From Myxocyprinus asiaticus (lineage: Eukaryota > Chordata > Actinopteri > Cypriniformes > Catostomidae): a DNA stretch of 64,000 nt. Made by a program: the position numbers and the translations under genes. Numbering within the stretch: position 1 is the first letter of the stretch; every line of letters starts with the position of its first letter. Where the stretch lies: NCBI RefSeq assembly GCF_019703515.2, contig NC_059382.1:13247001-13311000 (forward strand). The letters are read 5' to 3'. Under the pieces are notes generated by a model. It searched no databases and was not told the DNA's origin. It saw nothing but the letters and a program-made list of their open reading frames with translations. Positions 49,833-62,198 of this stretch are shown here, piece after piece.

Positions 49833-50429
49833 GACATGGGCATGAGAAGCGGGCACTATCGCATTGATTGATTGATTGACAGTGTATTGAACGAATCAGT
49901 GCTAATCGGAGCCAATGTCTCCCCTCACGTGACTTTTCGCTGCATTCCGCGGTTATTTTTATTATTTTTTATTTTTTCATAACTTGCACCTCTGAATCTA
50001 AAGTGTGTGTTTACATAATTGTTACTTTCAAAGCTTAAATTTAATAACACAGACAGGTAGTGAATTGACCCAAATGTATCAGCTCACGACACTGGCAAAA
50101 GTTCATTATGCTAATAACAGCCCACATTAATCTCTGCACTCTTTATTTATTGCTATCATCACAGGGCATATTTGAGCATGCAAAGCACGACTAATCTCTT
50201 ATAAGATTTTAGCTAATCTGTTTTGATACAAATATCACAGTGAAATAACCAAACTGTCTCGGTAGGTAGACTACACAGCTCATATATCAAAAGTGATGCA
50301 TTGTAATGTGTTAGTTCTGTATTCACATTTATCCTTGTCAACAGATATGTTTGCATTGATCCATCAGCGTGAGCTATTTCACTTGGTGCATCTATCTCCT
50401 GTCCGGACCACAGTCACACACACAAAATA
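49833..50429. other. Intergenic, nothing recognised
   Basis: AT-rich; no feature seen. Confidence 0.5.
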
Positions 50430-50495
50430 AATATGAGACAAATATCAAGAAGTAATTCTTCTTGTTATGTTAATAACTTCAACATTCAGCTAGAC

Positions 50496-51974
50496 CAGGG
50501 ATGTCAAACTCAGTTTCAGCCAAAGCCACATCATCATTATGTGTGCCCTCTAAAAAAGCCAGGTGAAAATGTAGCACCGGAAGCTGATTTGGTAGCACCC
50601 ATTCAATTACCTATAATACTGCATACTGTAATTTGTTCAATGAAATTCACATTTGACAGTAAGCATTGATTTTTAGTTTGGGATGCAGATGTAAATTATG
50701 ATATTAACAGTAACATCTGTGAAAAAATAACATAATTTCTATAGGTCTACTGTAAATTAAATTATTCTGACAGTCAGTGTTCGAATTGAGTCCGAGCGCT
50801 TAGGAGTCCGCTTCCACGGACTCACCCCGCGAAAAGAGTAGCTACGAAAACACGTGACTGTCTATAACATTTGAAATGAATAATTACGTCAGACGCAAGC
50901 ATGACTCCCCAAGAAACACAACGGAAATCCCTACCAAAAATTCAAAGAATAATTCGATATTTTGATTCAAATTAGTCATTTTGATATGTTAATGAGAGTA
51001 ATAGACACATTTTTAGAATTCAAATAGTGGTCACCCTTGCTGAGATACATAGTGTATGGAAGAGCTATAAATATGACATAACTCTTAAATATTATAGTTT
51101 GAGATACTATTTTGAATTGTTTTTCTGCTATCACTAATGTTCATCAGCATGGATTGTGTATTTAAAGATCATGAGGGAGGGACGCTTGTCGTAGGCGCAG
51201 CATAATAAATGGACAAAGATATTTACCATATAGTATTAATGTTATAACTTTACAGCTGTTTAATAGTGAGCGAACATGTAGTGTTTGATAAATACCTGCA
51301 AAACTACGTGCATATTAGCTGCTTGCACATTAATTAAACTCTAGCGATGGTATTTAGTTTTAAGATAAATATTATTTACATCTGGTAATTTAGGTGTACC
51401 AACAATAATAAGTCATAGAAGAATTATATCTTATCTTACCATTATTGTGAGGTGAAAATGAGGATCCACTCAGCCAGTGCCACTCAGTCAGTGTCTGTAA
51501 ATTCCTTCAGAAAACAGCACTGAAAATTTTTGCGATCAGAGCGCTGTTAATTGCCTAGCAGTCTGTGAATAAACGTGTCTGCTTTGTGCTCGCGCACATC
51601 TTGCCATTCTGTTGTTCTGAAAATTGGTCGGGATACTAGCTCTGTTGATAAAGATGTGTGCTGCATGGTTTTTACCGGTCCACAATAAATGCACCTACTC
51701 TGCGCTCGCACTGCTCTTTCCATTGACCCGTGCTGATAATTGCTGCGGATAGCGCTGTTTCGTTTAGCTTTTGGAGTGAGCAAAATGTGCTCCAAAAAGT
51801 ATGGTTAGGATGACAGGGGAAGGCACATTAATATGACGTGGAAAGCGCTAACTGATTGGTCAGTGAGACTTTCTGTTCACATGCTATCTTATGTTTTTGA
51901 AATTAGCTCGCAGCCCACATGAAATGAAGTGGCGGGCTGGATTTGGCCCACGGCCCTTGAGTTTGACACCTGTG
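50496..51974. mobile_element. hAT-type element inside the L2 fragment
   Basis: Ends CAGGGATGTCAAACTCAGTT and TGAGTTTGACACCTGTG. 8-bp duplication AGCTAGAC/ATCTAGAC (50488-50495, 51975-51982; 7 of 8 match). The terminal GGxxTGTCAAACTCA motif is common to a large fish/vertebrate hAT repeat group. 1479 bp, no intact transposase; small ORFs only. Confidence 0.75.
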
Positions 51975-52222
51975 ATCTAGACTTTTCAACAATTACACCA
52001 TCCAGGTCCATCATAAATATAGGGGTAGTGTTTGACGATCATTTAAACTTCAAGGACCACATCGCTAAGACAGCCTGATCATGCAGATTTGCACTGTACA
52101 ACATTAGGATGATCTGACCTTTCCTATCTGAGCATGCTATACAACTTCTTGTTCAAGCTCTTGTCATATCTAGATTGGACTACTGCAATGCTCTTCTGGC
52201 AGCACTTCCTAAATGCACATGT

Positions 52223-52814
52223 TGTCACACTGGGAAAGACAGAACCCAAACGCAGAGGTTAAGCTCACAAGTCTTTAATGAATCAGTCTACACAAGAGCG
52301 CTACAGCGCCAGCTCAGTCAAGCTCAATAAGGAAGCCACTGGGGCGAGGATAGTGTGTTCATCATTGTGTGTGCTGTATAGGTCCAGAAAGATCAATTGA
52401 AGAGTGGTGTGGTGCGAAGCAGAGCCCAGAACTAATCTCCCAACACACAGGCAGTAACCAAGGAATCCTCCTCGAGCGCGATCCCCAGGCAATGGCAATC
52501 TGATGGGCAAACACCACTGGAGACAAAGCAACCAACAAAATGGAACTTCACACTAAACAGGAGAACAACGTCAATGTACAGCAAACAATAAACCAGCAAA
52601 CATACAGGGAACACATAAGGGATAAAATAGGGCATGCAATCAGAGGAAGACCAGTGCAGTGTGTGAGAAATCCATTACCATAATCAACGTCTCCTCAGGA
52701 GCGGTCAGTGTTCCCAAGGAAATGCTGATTACGCTTACCAACTCCACCTGTGAAACACGAGGGAGAGAAAAAAACAAACAACAGATTGAACCGGCAAACA
52801 CCAGAGCCATGACA
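52223..52814 (-). mobile_element. Solo LTR, 592 bp, inside the L2 fragment
   Basis: TGTCACACTGGG...GAGCCATGACA ends, with an exact 5-bp duplication CATGT (52218-52222, 52815-52819). On - a CATTAAAGACTTGTGAGC poly-A-like segment lies near the 3' end, which sets the orientation. No internal region. Confidence 0.82.
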
Positions 52815-53738
52815 CATGTAGCAGATTTATAAAAAAGCGTTATAATTACAAAAGAAATTCCCCCATTGTTCTTTCCCTGATGAGCTTATTGGGTGCATGT
52901 TCTCCTGTGCCTGCATAACTCCAATCCCTTGGGTCACCCTTCTTAACTTCTGTTTCCCGATTTCCTCTTCCCTGTTCCAACATGTCATGACATGAAGTTA
53001 AATGATGGCATTATGGGCATCTTTAGCTCATCAGAAAATAAACTCCTCTGAAAGGAAATGAGTTGCGCTCATTGTACCCACACAAAAACACAACACAGAC
53101 AAACTATACCCAGTTACATACAGTCAAACCTCTGCAGTTGATTCAGAATGTGGTGGCGCGTTTGGGTTTCAATGAGCCTAAGAGAGCGCATATCACGCTT
53201 CTCTTCATTGAACTGCACTGGCTGCCAATGGTTGCTCACATCAACTTCAAGGTATTGATGATTGCTTACTAAAAAGCCACTGGTTCTGTACCCCCCTATC
53301 TACGCTCACTACTTCAAGTCTATGTGCCCTCCAGAGGCTTGCGTTTAGTGGGTGAACAGCGCCTCGTGGTGCCATCTCATGGGCTCAAATTTGCTTTCTC
53401 TGACTTTCACTTCCACCTTTCCTCTCTGCTGGAACGACCTTCCAAACTCCACCCAAGCGGATGATTCTCTAACTACTTCCAAGAATCATCTAAATACTAA
53501 TCTCTATCATGAACACTTGACCCAATTCTTTCTTACTAAAAATAAATAAATAAATCTCATTTTTTATCCACCACTGTCTCTCTCCTTCCTACTTGTACTT
53601 CTCTGAGCAATTTGAAACTTTGTATTGCAGCAATTTTCATGTTATTGACTACATGAATTGCTTTTGCTGTATTCCTCATTTGTAAGTCACTTTGGATGAA
53701 AACGTCTGCTAAATGAATAAATGTAAATGTAAGAATGG

Positions 53739-56700
53739 TAGATAACTCTGCCTGAATAAAATAATGTAAGACCGTCCTTTTCTGCATATCGCTGCCCCCT
53801 TCCACATATTGTGGCGCTGTTTTGTGGCGTGTTCTGCATAACGCGGCGGCCCATACGGCCCCATTTCGCGGCCGGCCCACCGGGAAAAGTCCCGGTTCTC
53901 CCAATGGCCAGTCCGCCACTGATGTAAGATCTTTAAATGTTGCATATCATATTTTTTTAAAGAGGCTTTTTTTTTTTTAAAGTATGGGTATTAAATTTGA
54001 AGTGTATAATTTCTACACAACTACCATCACAAAATGGAATTGTAGAAATGATTGTATTCAACCAGGTTTCCAGAACATTGCTATTGGTCGACAAAAAGAT
54101 AGTCCCACCCCAAACTCACACCATTGTTTGAGCCATTGTTGCTGTGTTGAGCTGCTCTAACAAACAGAGCAATGTTTTGATAGCACACAGAGCCACAGTG
54201 TTTACACTTTTGGGGAAAATCAACCTACAAATTATTTACTTATAGTTGTCACTGCATGGGCTATTTAGCTGAGATTGGAGAATGTCTAGGTTACTATTGT
54301 AATCCCAGTTCCTTGAAAGGAACCATTTTCACTGCAGAAAAGTCCGTTCTGGGGCCGAAAACCTGGTTTGACACCGGCCCCAAAAGCATGCTGCTCTCCA
54401 TGCAGGTACCGATTACGTCAGGGGGCGTAGGGAGGTATAATGTTTGTCACCAAAGTTTTCCCAAACAACAAGAGTAGCTACTTCACTCTATAAATAGTTT
54501 TTTTTTTATTTTTTATTATCAGACATCAAAAGCATTCAGGTAACGTGGACGACACGAGCACTCTACTCTAGAGAGATCGCAAAGGGAAAAAAATGTCTAT
54601 GAGAAGACACAGCACGAATTTATCCACGTCGGCTTCAATCAGACAACTGACCAAATTATAAACAAATTGAAAAACACTTAAGGGAGTGCAGGGACTGTAA
54701 AAATGACCTAAATAAAAGCAGCAGTGGATGAAGCAACGATGGTTTGGACTTGGACACTACCAGGCTGCTATCTAACCAGGGCATTGAATTCAGTTAGTCA
54801 CACTCAAATCGCCGGTGTCCTCTGGAGCTGATCTCAGTAAGTTATTATATTTGACAACTTTGTTAGCTTTCCTTACACTGCTGTCCTCTTGTTTTGTGCA
54901 TTGTTTTGTTCTGTAAGGGGATTTTTGAACAGCTACTCACTAAGTTCAGAAGATCGTGGCTACCTGTTATGTAAACCGGTGGGATTCTCAATCAAGACGT
55001 AAACATAATATTATATGCTATGGCAAAACTCCAAATAGAACCATCTGCTACATCAATGTTAATAATGATTCCACTGTTACAGTTTATGGAAATTAGCAAG
55101 TTAAGCCATAGTTCATACAAAATAATGTAATTACATTACCTGTCATCTTTAGTGTAGATGTCGTCTCTGACGATCTTGTTGAGCAATGTAATAGCGTTGG
55201 ATTGCATCACTCCATTTGTTTAAATATGTCCTCAAAAACAAAAGTAAGAGCTGTATACAAACACTGTGATACATCATGCTTGTTTGTGGGCAGGTGAGGT
55301 AGCCACGTGAAACTATCTCGTAGCCCGTTATGCCATCGTTTGGTTCTCAAGTCAGTGGAAAAGTGCAGCTCATTTATGAAAGGCTCCAGACTGCCCCTGC
55401 TGTGAACCAGCGGAGCACAGGCTCAACACTAGAACCATCGCCATTTTGGTGGAAAAGGACTATGAATGGCTCTCCATCATGCCAATTTCATTTCACACTT
55501 AAGTGGGGAAGAGTCTGGGACAGTGAGTGACACCTCATGACACTGTTATATTCTGAAGGTAGCCATTTTTCTCCACAGAATTTATGTCAGGTGAGATGAT
55601 TAACTGTTTGGAAGGAGGACTGAATTCATAGTCCTTTGATCATGGTTGTAAAAGGGACCGCCAGCGGGAAGCACCTTAAACTGACTGAAAGAAGATTTGG
55701 AATCAAGGGGGGAAAAAAACGCTAGATTAAATGATCCTAGTAACTTCCTTAAGGCAGTTAAGGTGATAGAGAGAGACTCCCTTCTGGGGAAGTGTCCAAT
55801 TCTTCCTAATCTCACCATAGGATAAAAACAATGTGATAACTGACTTACCTTTTTGGGAGGCAGTTAAAACATAATTTTAGGGACCAGCTGTCCTGCAGAC
55901 ACAACAGTGCTGCATGACTTGAGATAGAATTGATCTCTTACATTGTAGAGAGAGTCAAAAAATCTCCCAGCCAACTTGAAGTTGGGCAAATTGCACAACT
56001 AGAGGTGTCTGCCAAGAGGGAACACTCTTTTTTATGCAGGCACAAAATTGGTTAACCTTCAGAAGTGACTTCTTAGTGTAACTAACCATATGGGTAGTAT
56101 ACAAAAAAGACTGATGCCACTAGAGTGACATTACCACTTTTGTGCAGAATCGAATCAGCTCCGCAAATTTCTTGGCCAGGAAAGTTTATACTGCCCGGAT
56201 CGATTCAAGGTGTTTTGACACCGCAAGGGCAGATGGTGCGTCAAATTCAACATTGAACGCCACCAACCTCCTTTCTGGTGTATTTTATGTCACCACTGAT
56301 GTGTTGTTTGTTTGAATCAAACTTCTTTATACTTGAAGTTCTGGTTGAAAATATTTTGGAGCTAGAAATACTGCCAGTTATTTTAGGCACTTTATATGCC
56401 ATTTTAGCCCTATTGGACTTGTTTGTGGTGATAATACTGTGCTTGGTCATTCGAACTAGTGCTTCTTTTCAAGTAGACAGCGCATATTGTTAGAAGGCGG
56501 TAATTTTGTGACATCATGCGTTCTACAGCACTCTTGCACCGACCTACATTGTAGGGGTCTAATGTGCAATGTGGTGTGGCAGCAGCTGAGGTGATGAGGT
56601 GCTGAAGAAAGTAATGGCTACAAAAGCCCATAAAGAGGTTCTTCACCTCTGAACGCAGTGTAAACGTGTCCTGCACTCAATCGTGGAGAACGCAACGCCG

Positions 56701-56838
56701 TTAAAAGGAGGCAGCCGCCTTGTGCATTAATCTGTGTAACCGTACATCATGGTTCTCACCTGAAAATGCCTGGTAACGCGCTCAAAGCATTTGCATGAAG
56801 CGCAAGAGGGCATGTGTGGTGATTGGGTTTGTGGCAAA
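53739..56838. other. No confident gene; repeat fragments
   Basis: 53780-53930 (CGGCCGGCCCACCGGGAAAA, CCAATGGCCAGTCCGCCACTG) resembles the end of a common fish DNA-transposon repeat. Near 54290, GGTTACTATTGTAATCCC and TTCCTTGAAAGGAACC resemble DIRS end palindromes and may be the far end of the third DIRS copy. 55600-55818 on - is an open frame without a motif I recognise. I cannot annotate further. Confidence 0.4.
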
Positions 56839-58325
56839 CAGTGTTGGGGCAACGCGGTAAAAGTAACGCACGTTACGTAATCAGATTACTTTTTCGAGTA
56901 ACGAGTAAAGTAACGCAATATTTTTTCTTTTAAAATCAGAGTTACTTTTTAAATAAAATAACGCATTGCTTTTGTACACCTCTACTGTCCCTGTATTGCA
57001 AGAAATCAGGAGTAAAAGTGTGCAAACTTTGGGGAGGAGACGAAGTGCATGATTGGCATTGTATTTCTATAGAGTGTGAGACCAGAGATTATTTAGCAGA
57101 TTGAGATGAGTCACTTCTATTTAAATGAATGGGTGAAATTTGAATGCCCAACCAAGAAGCTGTAGCACCCAACAGTCAATGGATGTAGAAAGGAAGTCTC
57201 GCCTTGCAGGTAAAAGGGCCATTCACCTTTTAGTTACAGACATCACCTGCCAATCAACTTATTAACGTGCATGCGCATTTTGTGTTTTTAGCGTGATGTG
57301 AGGTCAACAACATTCGGTTGAGTGAAACACGATTGATTCATGTGTTAATACATACTGCATTAAAAAAAAATCAGTAAACGCATTTAGGCAGAGGGATTTT
57401 AAGACTAGTCTTCCACTGAACACAACATGATACACAGGGTGAAATACTCGCTCAATTCATGGACTTATGCAGCCGAACTGATCCGTGTTAGAGCTCCCTG
57501 TAACTGGGAGAATGGGAGGAGAAAATCTGAATCTGTATCAGTGACTCCAAGTAACGTTCTACATCGATTGTGGATGCAGAGAAAATGTCTTAGTTTCTAA
57601 AAAGATTCTACATTTTTATTTTATAATAAACAAGTAGTTTAATTTATGACATTTTTGGTAGCATTAAAAACAATTCCATTCAAGTTGTATCAGCATGTGC
57701 CTTTGAAGTTGTGGCATTTGTACGCACCGTGGATCAACTCAAAACAAGCGTACACTGAGATGACAAGTGAAAAATATTAATTTATTCATCAGACTTATTC
57801 CTTGAACATGTTAGGCTGGCATTCCCCAAATAATTTTATCCTGACTTTTGAAAAACATCTTAAGTTGACTCTGACATTGTCGATGGGCACAGCATATGAT
57901 GCCAGATATGATGCAGGTTCAAGTGTTGGACTTTGCTGCTTTAGGAAAGACAGTGGTTATTCTTCATTATTCATATTGGCTGCCATATTGATGGAAAAAC
58001 AAATCATGCATATTCATGTTGTTGATTCTTTATTATAAATATGATGTGAAGACCTACTTTCTAAATATCTGTTTGTTTACAATGTTGTTTTGACATGAGA
58101 GTTGAACAGTAGCTAGCATGACCTGTAATGTATCTTGTATGCAATGCATGGCTTATTTGTATGGAATGCATAGCATAGCAGAAGAGAAAGTGGCTGTGAG
58201 AAAAAGTGATGCAAAAGTAATGCTTTTTAAAGTAAAGTAAAATTACTTTTTAATTAAGTTACTTTTTTAAGGAGTAACGCAATATTCTAATGAGTTACTT
58301 TTAAAAGTAACGTTATCCAAAACTG
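56839..58325. mobile_element. hAT-type non-autonomous element
   Basis: Ends CAGTGTTGG and CCAAAACTG. Exact 8-bp duplication GTGGCAAA (56831-56838, 58326-58333). Sub-terminal AAAGTAACGC/GTTACTTTT motifs repeat in inverse orientation at both ends. 1487 bp. The open frame at 57802-58038 has no recognised domain. Confidence 0.85.
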
Positions 58326-58383
58326 GTGGCAAAGTGAGACAAAAAGCTCTTTTTCGAGTATGTAACTACATCTCTGGGTAACA

Positions 58384-59163
58384 GTTCAAATTCTCTAATT
58401 TTTATGTTTTCAAGACCATATGATTTTTACTCTCTCCCGGCAGTGATTGCGGGGAGAAGAGACATGAACCGAGCCTTCTTCTGGGCTGGGGCAAATAATG
58501 ATTTAGAGCTCTGGTTTCCTCTTTTGCCGATCTGACAGTGAGGAGTGCTTTGGCTGGCCCGAGGGTTTTCCCCCGTTGTGGAACTGTAGTCTCACTACCA
58601 GCTCGGCACCGCTTGATGGGGCTGAAGCTGGAGGAGCAGTGGCAGGGTGTGGCCCTGATGAATATCATGAGTGAAATGGATTTTCAGTGGCTGCAGCCCG
58701 AATAGGCAGAAAATGTTTCATAGCCTGAGAGTGCTTCTTTGTAGCTTATAGTTTTTCGGAGAAAACGTGTTCGTATCTCCAAACAAGCTTGGCTGTGACA
58801 CCGGAGTGTCAGGAAGCCTTATCTTGTTTGCCTCTTGCATCTCTGAAAGGTTTACCCCGAGATGCTGCTCGAGTGCCACAAAATTGTCTAGCGATCTTCC
58901 AATGGCCAGGGCAGTTATCTCAGTGGCACGCAACGCAATGCACATTGCGCAACTTCCTGAAGAGCGCAAGGTCGGGATTCAATTTGTCCATGTCCTCCAG
59001 GATTTTCCCTGAAAGACAAGCAAAATGGCACTATGTGCAGATCTGATATGGCTTGTCCTGAGGCCTTGTAAGATTTAGCCACAAGAGTGGATGTAAGTCT
59101 GCACAGTCTGGATGAGTGTGAAGGGCTCTACAGGCTTCTTCACCAGCTAGGTGAAAAAGCCTG
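58384..59163 (-). pseudogene. Third DIRS gag-like copy, downstream half
   Basis: On -, 58969-58718 reads ALRATEITALAIGRSLDNFV then IRLPDTPVSQPSLFGDT. The closing motif matches APVSQGGLFGDTVEDF of the copy at 3500. The basic stretch 58668-58402 resembles the gag tail. The upstream half lies at 62199-62990, separated by the hAT insertion at 59164. Confidence 0.6.
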
Positions 59164-59712
59164 TAGGGCTGGGTATTGACACTAGCTTGCCAGTTCGATT
59201 AGATTCTGATTAATACGGTTATGATTCGATGCAATTTCGATTTCGATTCAATTCGATATCAATTCAGTTAGCAATATTTCATTTAAAATGTTAATTTGTA
59301 AAAATGGAATCCACATTCAAATATAAATGCTGGAAACTGGCAACTGAAATACACGTTTACATATTAACAACAGGGCCAACACAATTATGTTCAATTACTT
59401 TTTACTTTAAGTAACAATCATTGTAACAAGAAAATAATAAATATGCACATACAATACACACATAGTTAGCACAAACTGCTTATTGGAAAAAAAAAAAAAA
59501 GTACCCATGACATTGTAAATGTTAAAGTAAAGTGCAACAGTGCAAGTCATTAACAACAACAATGCACTTTTAAATATTACAGTTAACAGACCCAAACTGA
59601 AAAAGAATTATGCACTGAGATCAGAGTTATATACCTTGAAACATGTTTAAGAAATCAAACAGTTTTCAAAACAGGCTCATAAAGCCCCTGGACATTGTGT
59701 CTTTAAAACATA

Positions 59713-60207
59713 CTAACTGTCCATAAACAGCTCTTTACTATAGCCTACTAATTTTTGGGTGATTACCAGATTTTTGTGCAAGAAAAGCAGCTGATCGATA
59801 TGGTCTGACTTAAGGCAGCTTCTTTGTGCTGTGACTATATCGCCAGTGGTTGAGAAAAATCTCTCTGCAGGAACACTGGTCCCAGGAACACAGAGATACC
59901 ACTTTGCTTGGCGTGCTAAAAGAGGATACTCTTCAGCATGCATCTTCCACCATATTAGTGGGTTTTCATTGAGTGGAACAGGTTTGACTTTCCTGTATCT
60001 TGCCACTTCCTCTTTTACAATGTCAGTCTCAGTTTTCTCTGATGCTCTGGCTGCTGGTTTGTAAACTGGTCCAAGGAGATCCATCAGTGCAGAAGATATC
60101 TCTGATTTTTTTGGGTGATGCTGGGGCTTCTGCATCATCCACATCATCAGGACCCAGGGAGTTGTCCTCCTGCTGAACAGGCACAGTGGATTCACCATCA
60201 GCACCAT
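59713..60207 (-). pseudogene. hAT transposase C-terminal dimerisation domain
   Basis: Residues ~65-150 read DIVKEEVARYRKVKPVPLNE then NPLIWWKMHAEEYPLLARQA, CVPGTSVPAERFFSTTGDIV and DHIDQLLFLHKN, the hAT family C-terminal domain of ZBED1-like transposases. This stretch is well preserved. The catalytic middle region upstream is displaced by the LINE at 60213-61320 and not recognisable as an open frame. Confidence 0.85.
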
Positions 60208-60212
60208 CAGTT

Positions 60213-61320
60213 CAAATCAATCAATCAAATCACTTTTTTGTCACTCAACCATATACACAAGAGCAACAGTGGGTGAAAGTCTTAGGTGCAGTTCCGAGCA
60301 ACATAGCAGTCATGACAGTGATGAGACATATAGCAATTAACAATAAACATCAGATTTACACAACACAATTTACATATCTAATATACAAATAATAATATAC
60401 AATGTACAGTATACAATACACACAATATAGAATATACATACAATATAGAATACACAGTATACAGTAAAAATAGTATATATAAAATATACAGTAGGTTGTA
60501 TTGTGCTGTATTGACATTCAGGCTGTCAGTTGATAGTCAGTTGTCAGTGTGTTGTTAAGAGATAATATAATTTATGACAGTCCAGTGTGAGATTAATAAA
60601 GTGTAGTGCTGATGTATATTGATCATGAGAGATCAAGAGCTCAAAAGTCTGATTGCTTGGGGGAAGAAGCTGTCATGAAGTTGGCTGGTGTGGGTCCTTA
60701 TGCTGCGATGCCGCCTGCATGATGGTAGCAGTGAGAGCAGCCCATGGCTCGGGTGGCTGGAGTCTCTGAAGATCTTCCGAGCTTTTTTCCCACACTGCCT
60801 AGTATAGATGTCCTGGAGGGAAGGAAGCTCACCTCTGATAATGTGTCTGGCAGTTAGCACCACCCTTTGCAGGGTTTTGCAGTTGAGGGCGGTGATGCAG
60901 CCAGTCAGGATGCTCTCTACAGTGCTGGTGTAGAACTGTGTGAGGATGTGGTGGTTCATTCCTGACTTCCTCAGCCATTTCAGGAATAAGAGGTGCTGGT
61001 GAGCCTTCTTCACAACAGCCTCAGTGTGGACAGACCATGTGAGTTCCTCAGTGATGTGGACACAGAGGAACTTGAAGCTGCTGACTCTCTCCACTGGTGC
61101 TCCATTGATGGTGATGGGGCTGTGTTCTCTGTCTTTTCTCCTAAAGTCCACCACAAGCTCCTTGGTCTTGCTGACGTTGAGGGAGAGGTTGTGCTCCTGA
61201 CACCAGCGTGTCAGAGTGTGCACCTCCTCTTTGTAGGCTGTTTCATCATTGTCAGTGATCAGACCTACCACCGTCATATCATCAGCAGTTCCCTGCTGCT
61301 TAAAGATGAAACAATTAAAC
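60213..61320 (-). mobile_element. LINE 3' fragment (RT C-terminus) inside the hAT element
   Basis: On -, 61290-60633 reads ADDMTVVGLITDNDETAYKE then EEVHTLTRWCQEHNLSLNVS, KTKELVVDFRR, HITEELTWSVHT, SILTGCITA and DSFFPQAIRLLSS. The first residues are the A-D-D of the RT catalytic motif; the stretch is then open for ~220 codons. The 3' end is a TGATTTGATTGATTGATTTG tail at 60213. The clade looks Rex1/Babar- or CR1/L2-like; I cannot decide which. It is 5'-truncated, as usual for LINE insertions. Confidence 0.8.
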
Positions 61321-61619
61321 AATCAGGATGAAACCATAAAAAAATAATTTAACTCAATAAATAAATTTTTATCACAAAGAAAAGACCATTTGGAAGTTCT
61401 GATCAAAATAAACCAAGAACACTATTTTCTTTCTAAACTGATACAATTTACATTCAATGATTTCATTTGCTCCAGATCAACAACCTCCCTCATCAGTCTT
61501 AAAAATGTGGGAAGGGCCTTGAAACGAGAATCCAATGGTGATGCTGTATACAGCTTTACCGTGGCTCCAATACATTAATTAGATTGAAATCCCTCATTCT
61601 CAACTATGCTATAGGGGCG

Positions 61620-61885
61620 TAAATCCTTGCAAATTAGCATTACAATGGAGTCTGGTATTTTCTTAGCACGTGGTGAATTTGACAGTAGATTGCAGGCAAA
61701 TGCATTGTCTAGTCGTTGTTGTCCAGAACCACATGACCGGGCAGAGGAGCTAAACGTTTCAGCTCAATGTCTGGACAGATGGTTTGTAGGCTTGTTGTAT
61801 TGCTGCAGTATTTTAACTCTTGCGAGCACAACTTGCAAACAATGGTGGTTTTGTCAATCGCATCTTTCCCATCAAGGTTTTTGAA
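61620..61885 (-). pseudogene. hAT transposase BED-type zinc finger remnant
   Basis: On - near 61870-61770: DKTTIVCKLCSQELKYCSNT then TSLQ. This is the C-x-x-C half of a BED finger with the typical TSLQ continuation; the His pair downstream (usually HL..KH) is replaced. It is the N-terminal DNA-binding part of the transposase whose C-terminus is at 59713-60207. Confidence 0.6.
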
Positions 61886-62198
61886 CACAAAATATTTTCA
61901 CACATCAGATTTCAATTTCACCGGCGCTGGTTTAGTTGACTACCATGACCTTCCCCCATGATCCTCTGTTTTTATAAACTTATGTAGACTTATCTTAGTT
62001 TTAGTCTTAATCTCAGGAGCAACTAAAAAGACGGCAACATCTTCAGGATGGAAGGCGAAGTACAGATAATGTTCACACATCCTCTGAAGTAAAACACACA
62101 CGTTAAAAAATCGATCACGGGATTTCACAAATCGATATCAGTTCATTAAAATGAACAACGATTAAAATCAATTAAACAATATTTTCAACCCAGCCCTA

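Larger units (their letters stand above)
50430..53738 (+). mobile_element. L2-type LINE 3' fragment, twice interrupted
   Basis: Pieces: about 50430-50495, 51975-52222, 52815-53738. The second reads INIGVVFDDHLNFKDHIAKT then CRFALYNIRMI and LVQALVISRLDYCNALLAAL, the RT C-terminal region. The third reads LQLIQNVVARLGFNEPKRAH, LHWLPMVAHINFKVL and PLCWNDLP. The tail AGTCACTTTGGATGAAAACG then TCTGCTAAATGAATAAATG is the standard L2 3' end. 52830-53080 does not match what I expect of L2 and may be a further insertion. Confidence 0.8.
59164..62198 (-). mobile_element. hAT transposon with decayed transposase, split by a LINE
   Basis: Ends TAGGGCTGGGTATTGA and TTCAACCCAGCCCTA. 8-bp duplication AAAGCCTG/GAAGCCTG (59156-59163, 62199-62206; 7 of 8 match). 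Sub-terminal ATTCGAT/ATCGAT motifs. On - it carries a BED-finger start and a hAT dimerisation end, with a LINE inserted between them. It lies inside a DIRS gag gene. Confidence 0.85.
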
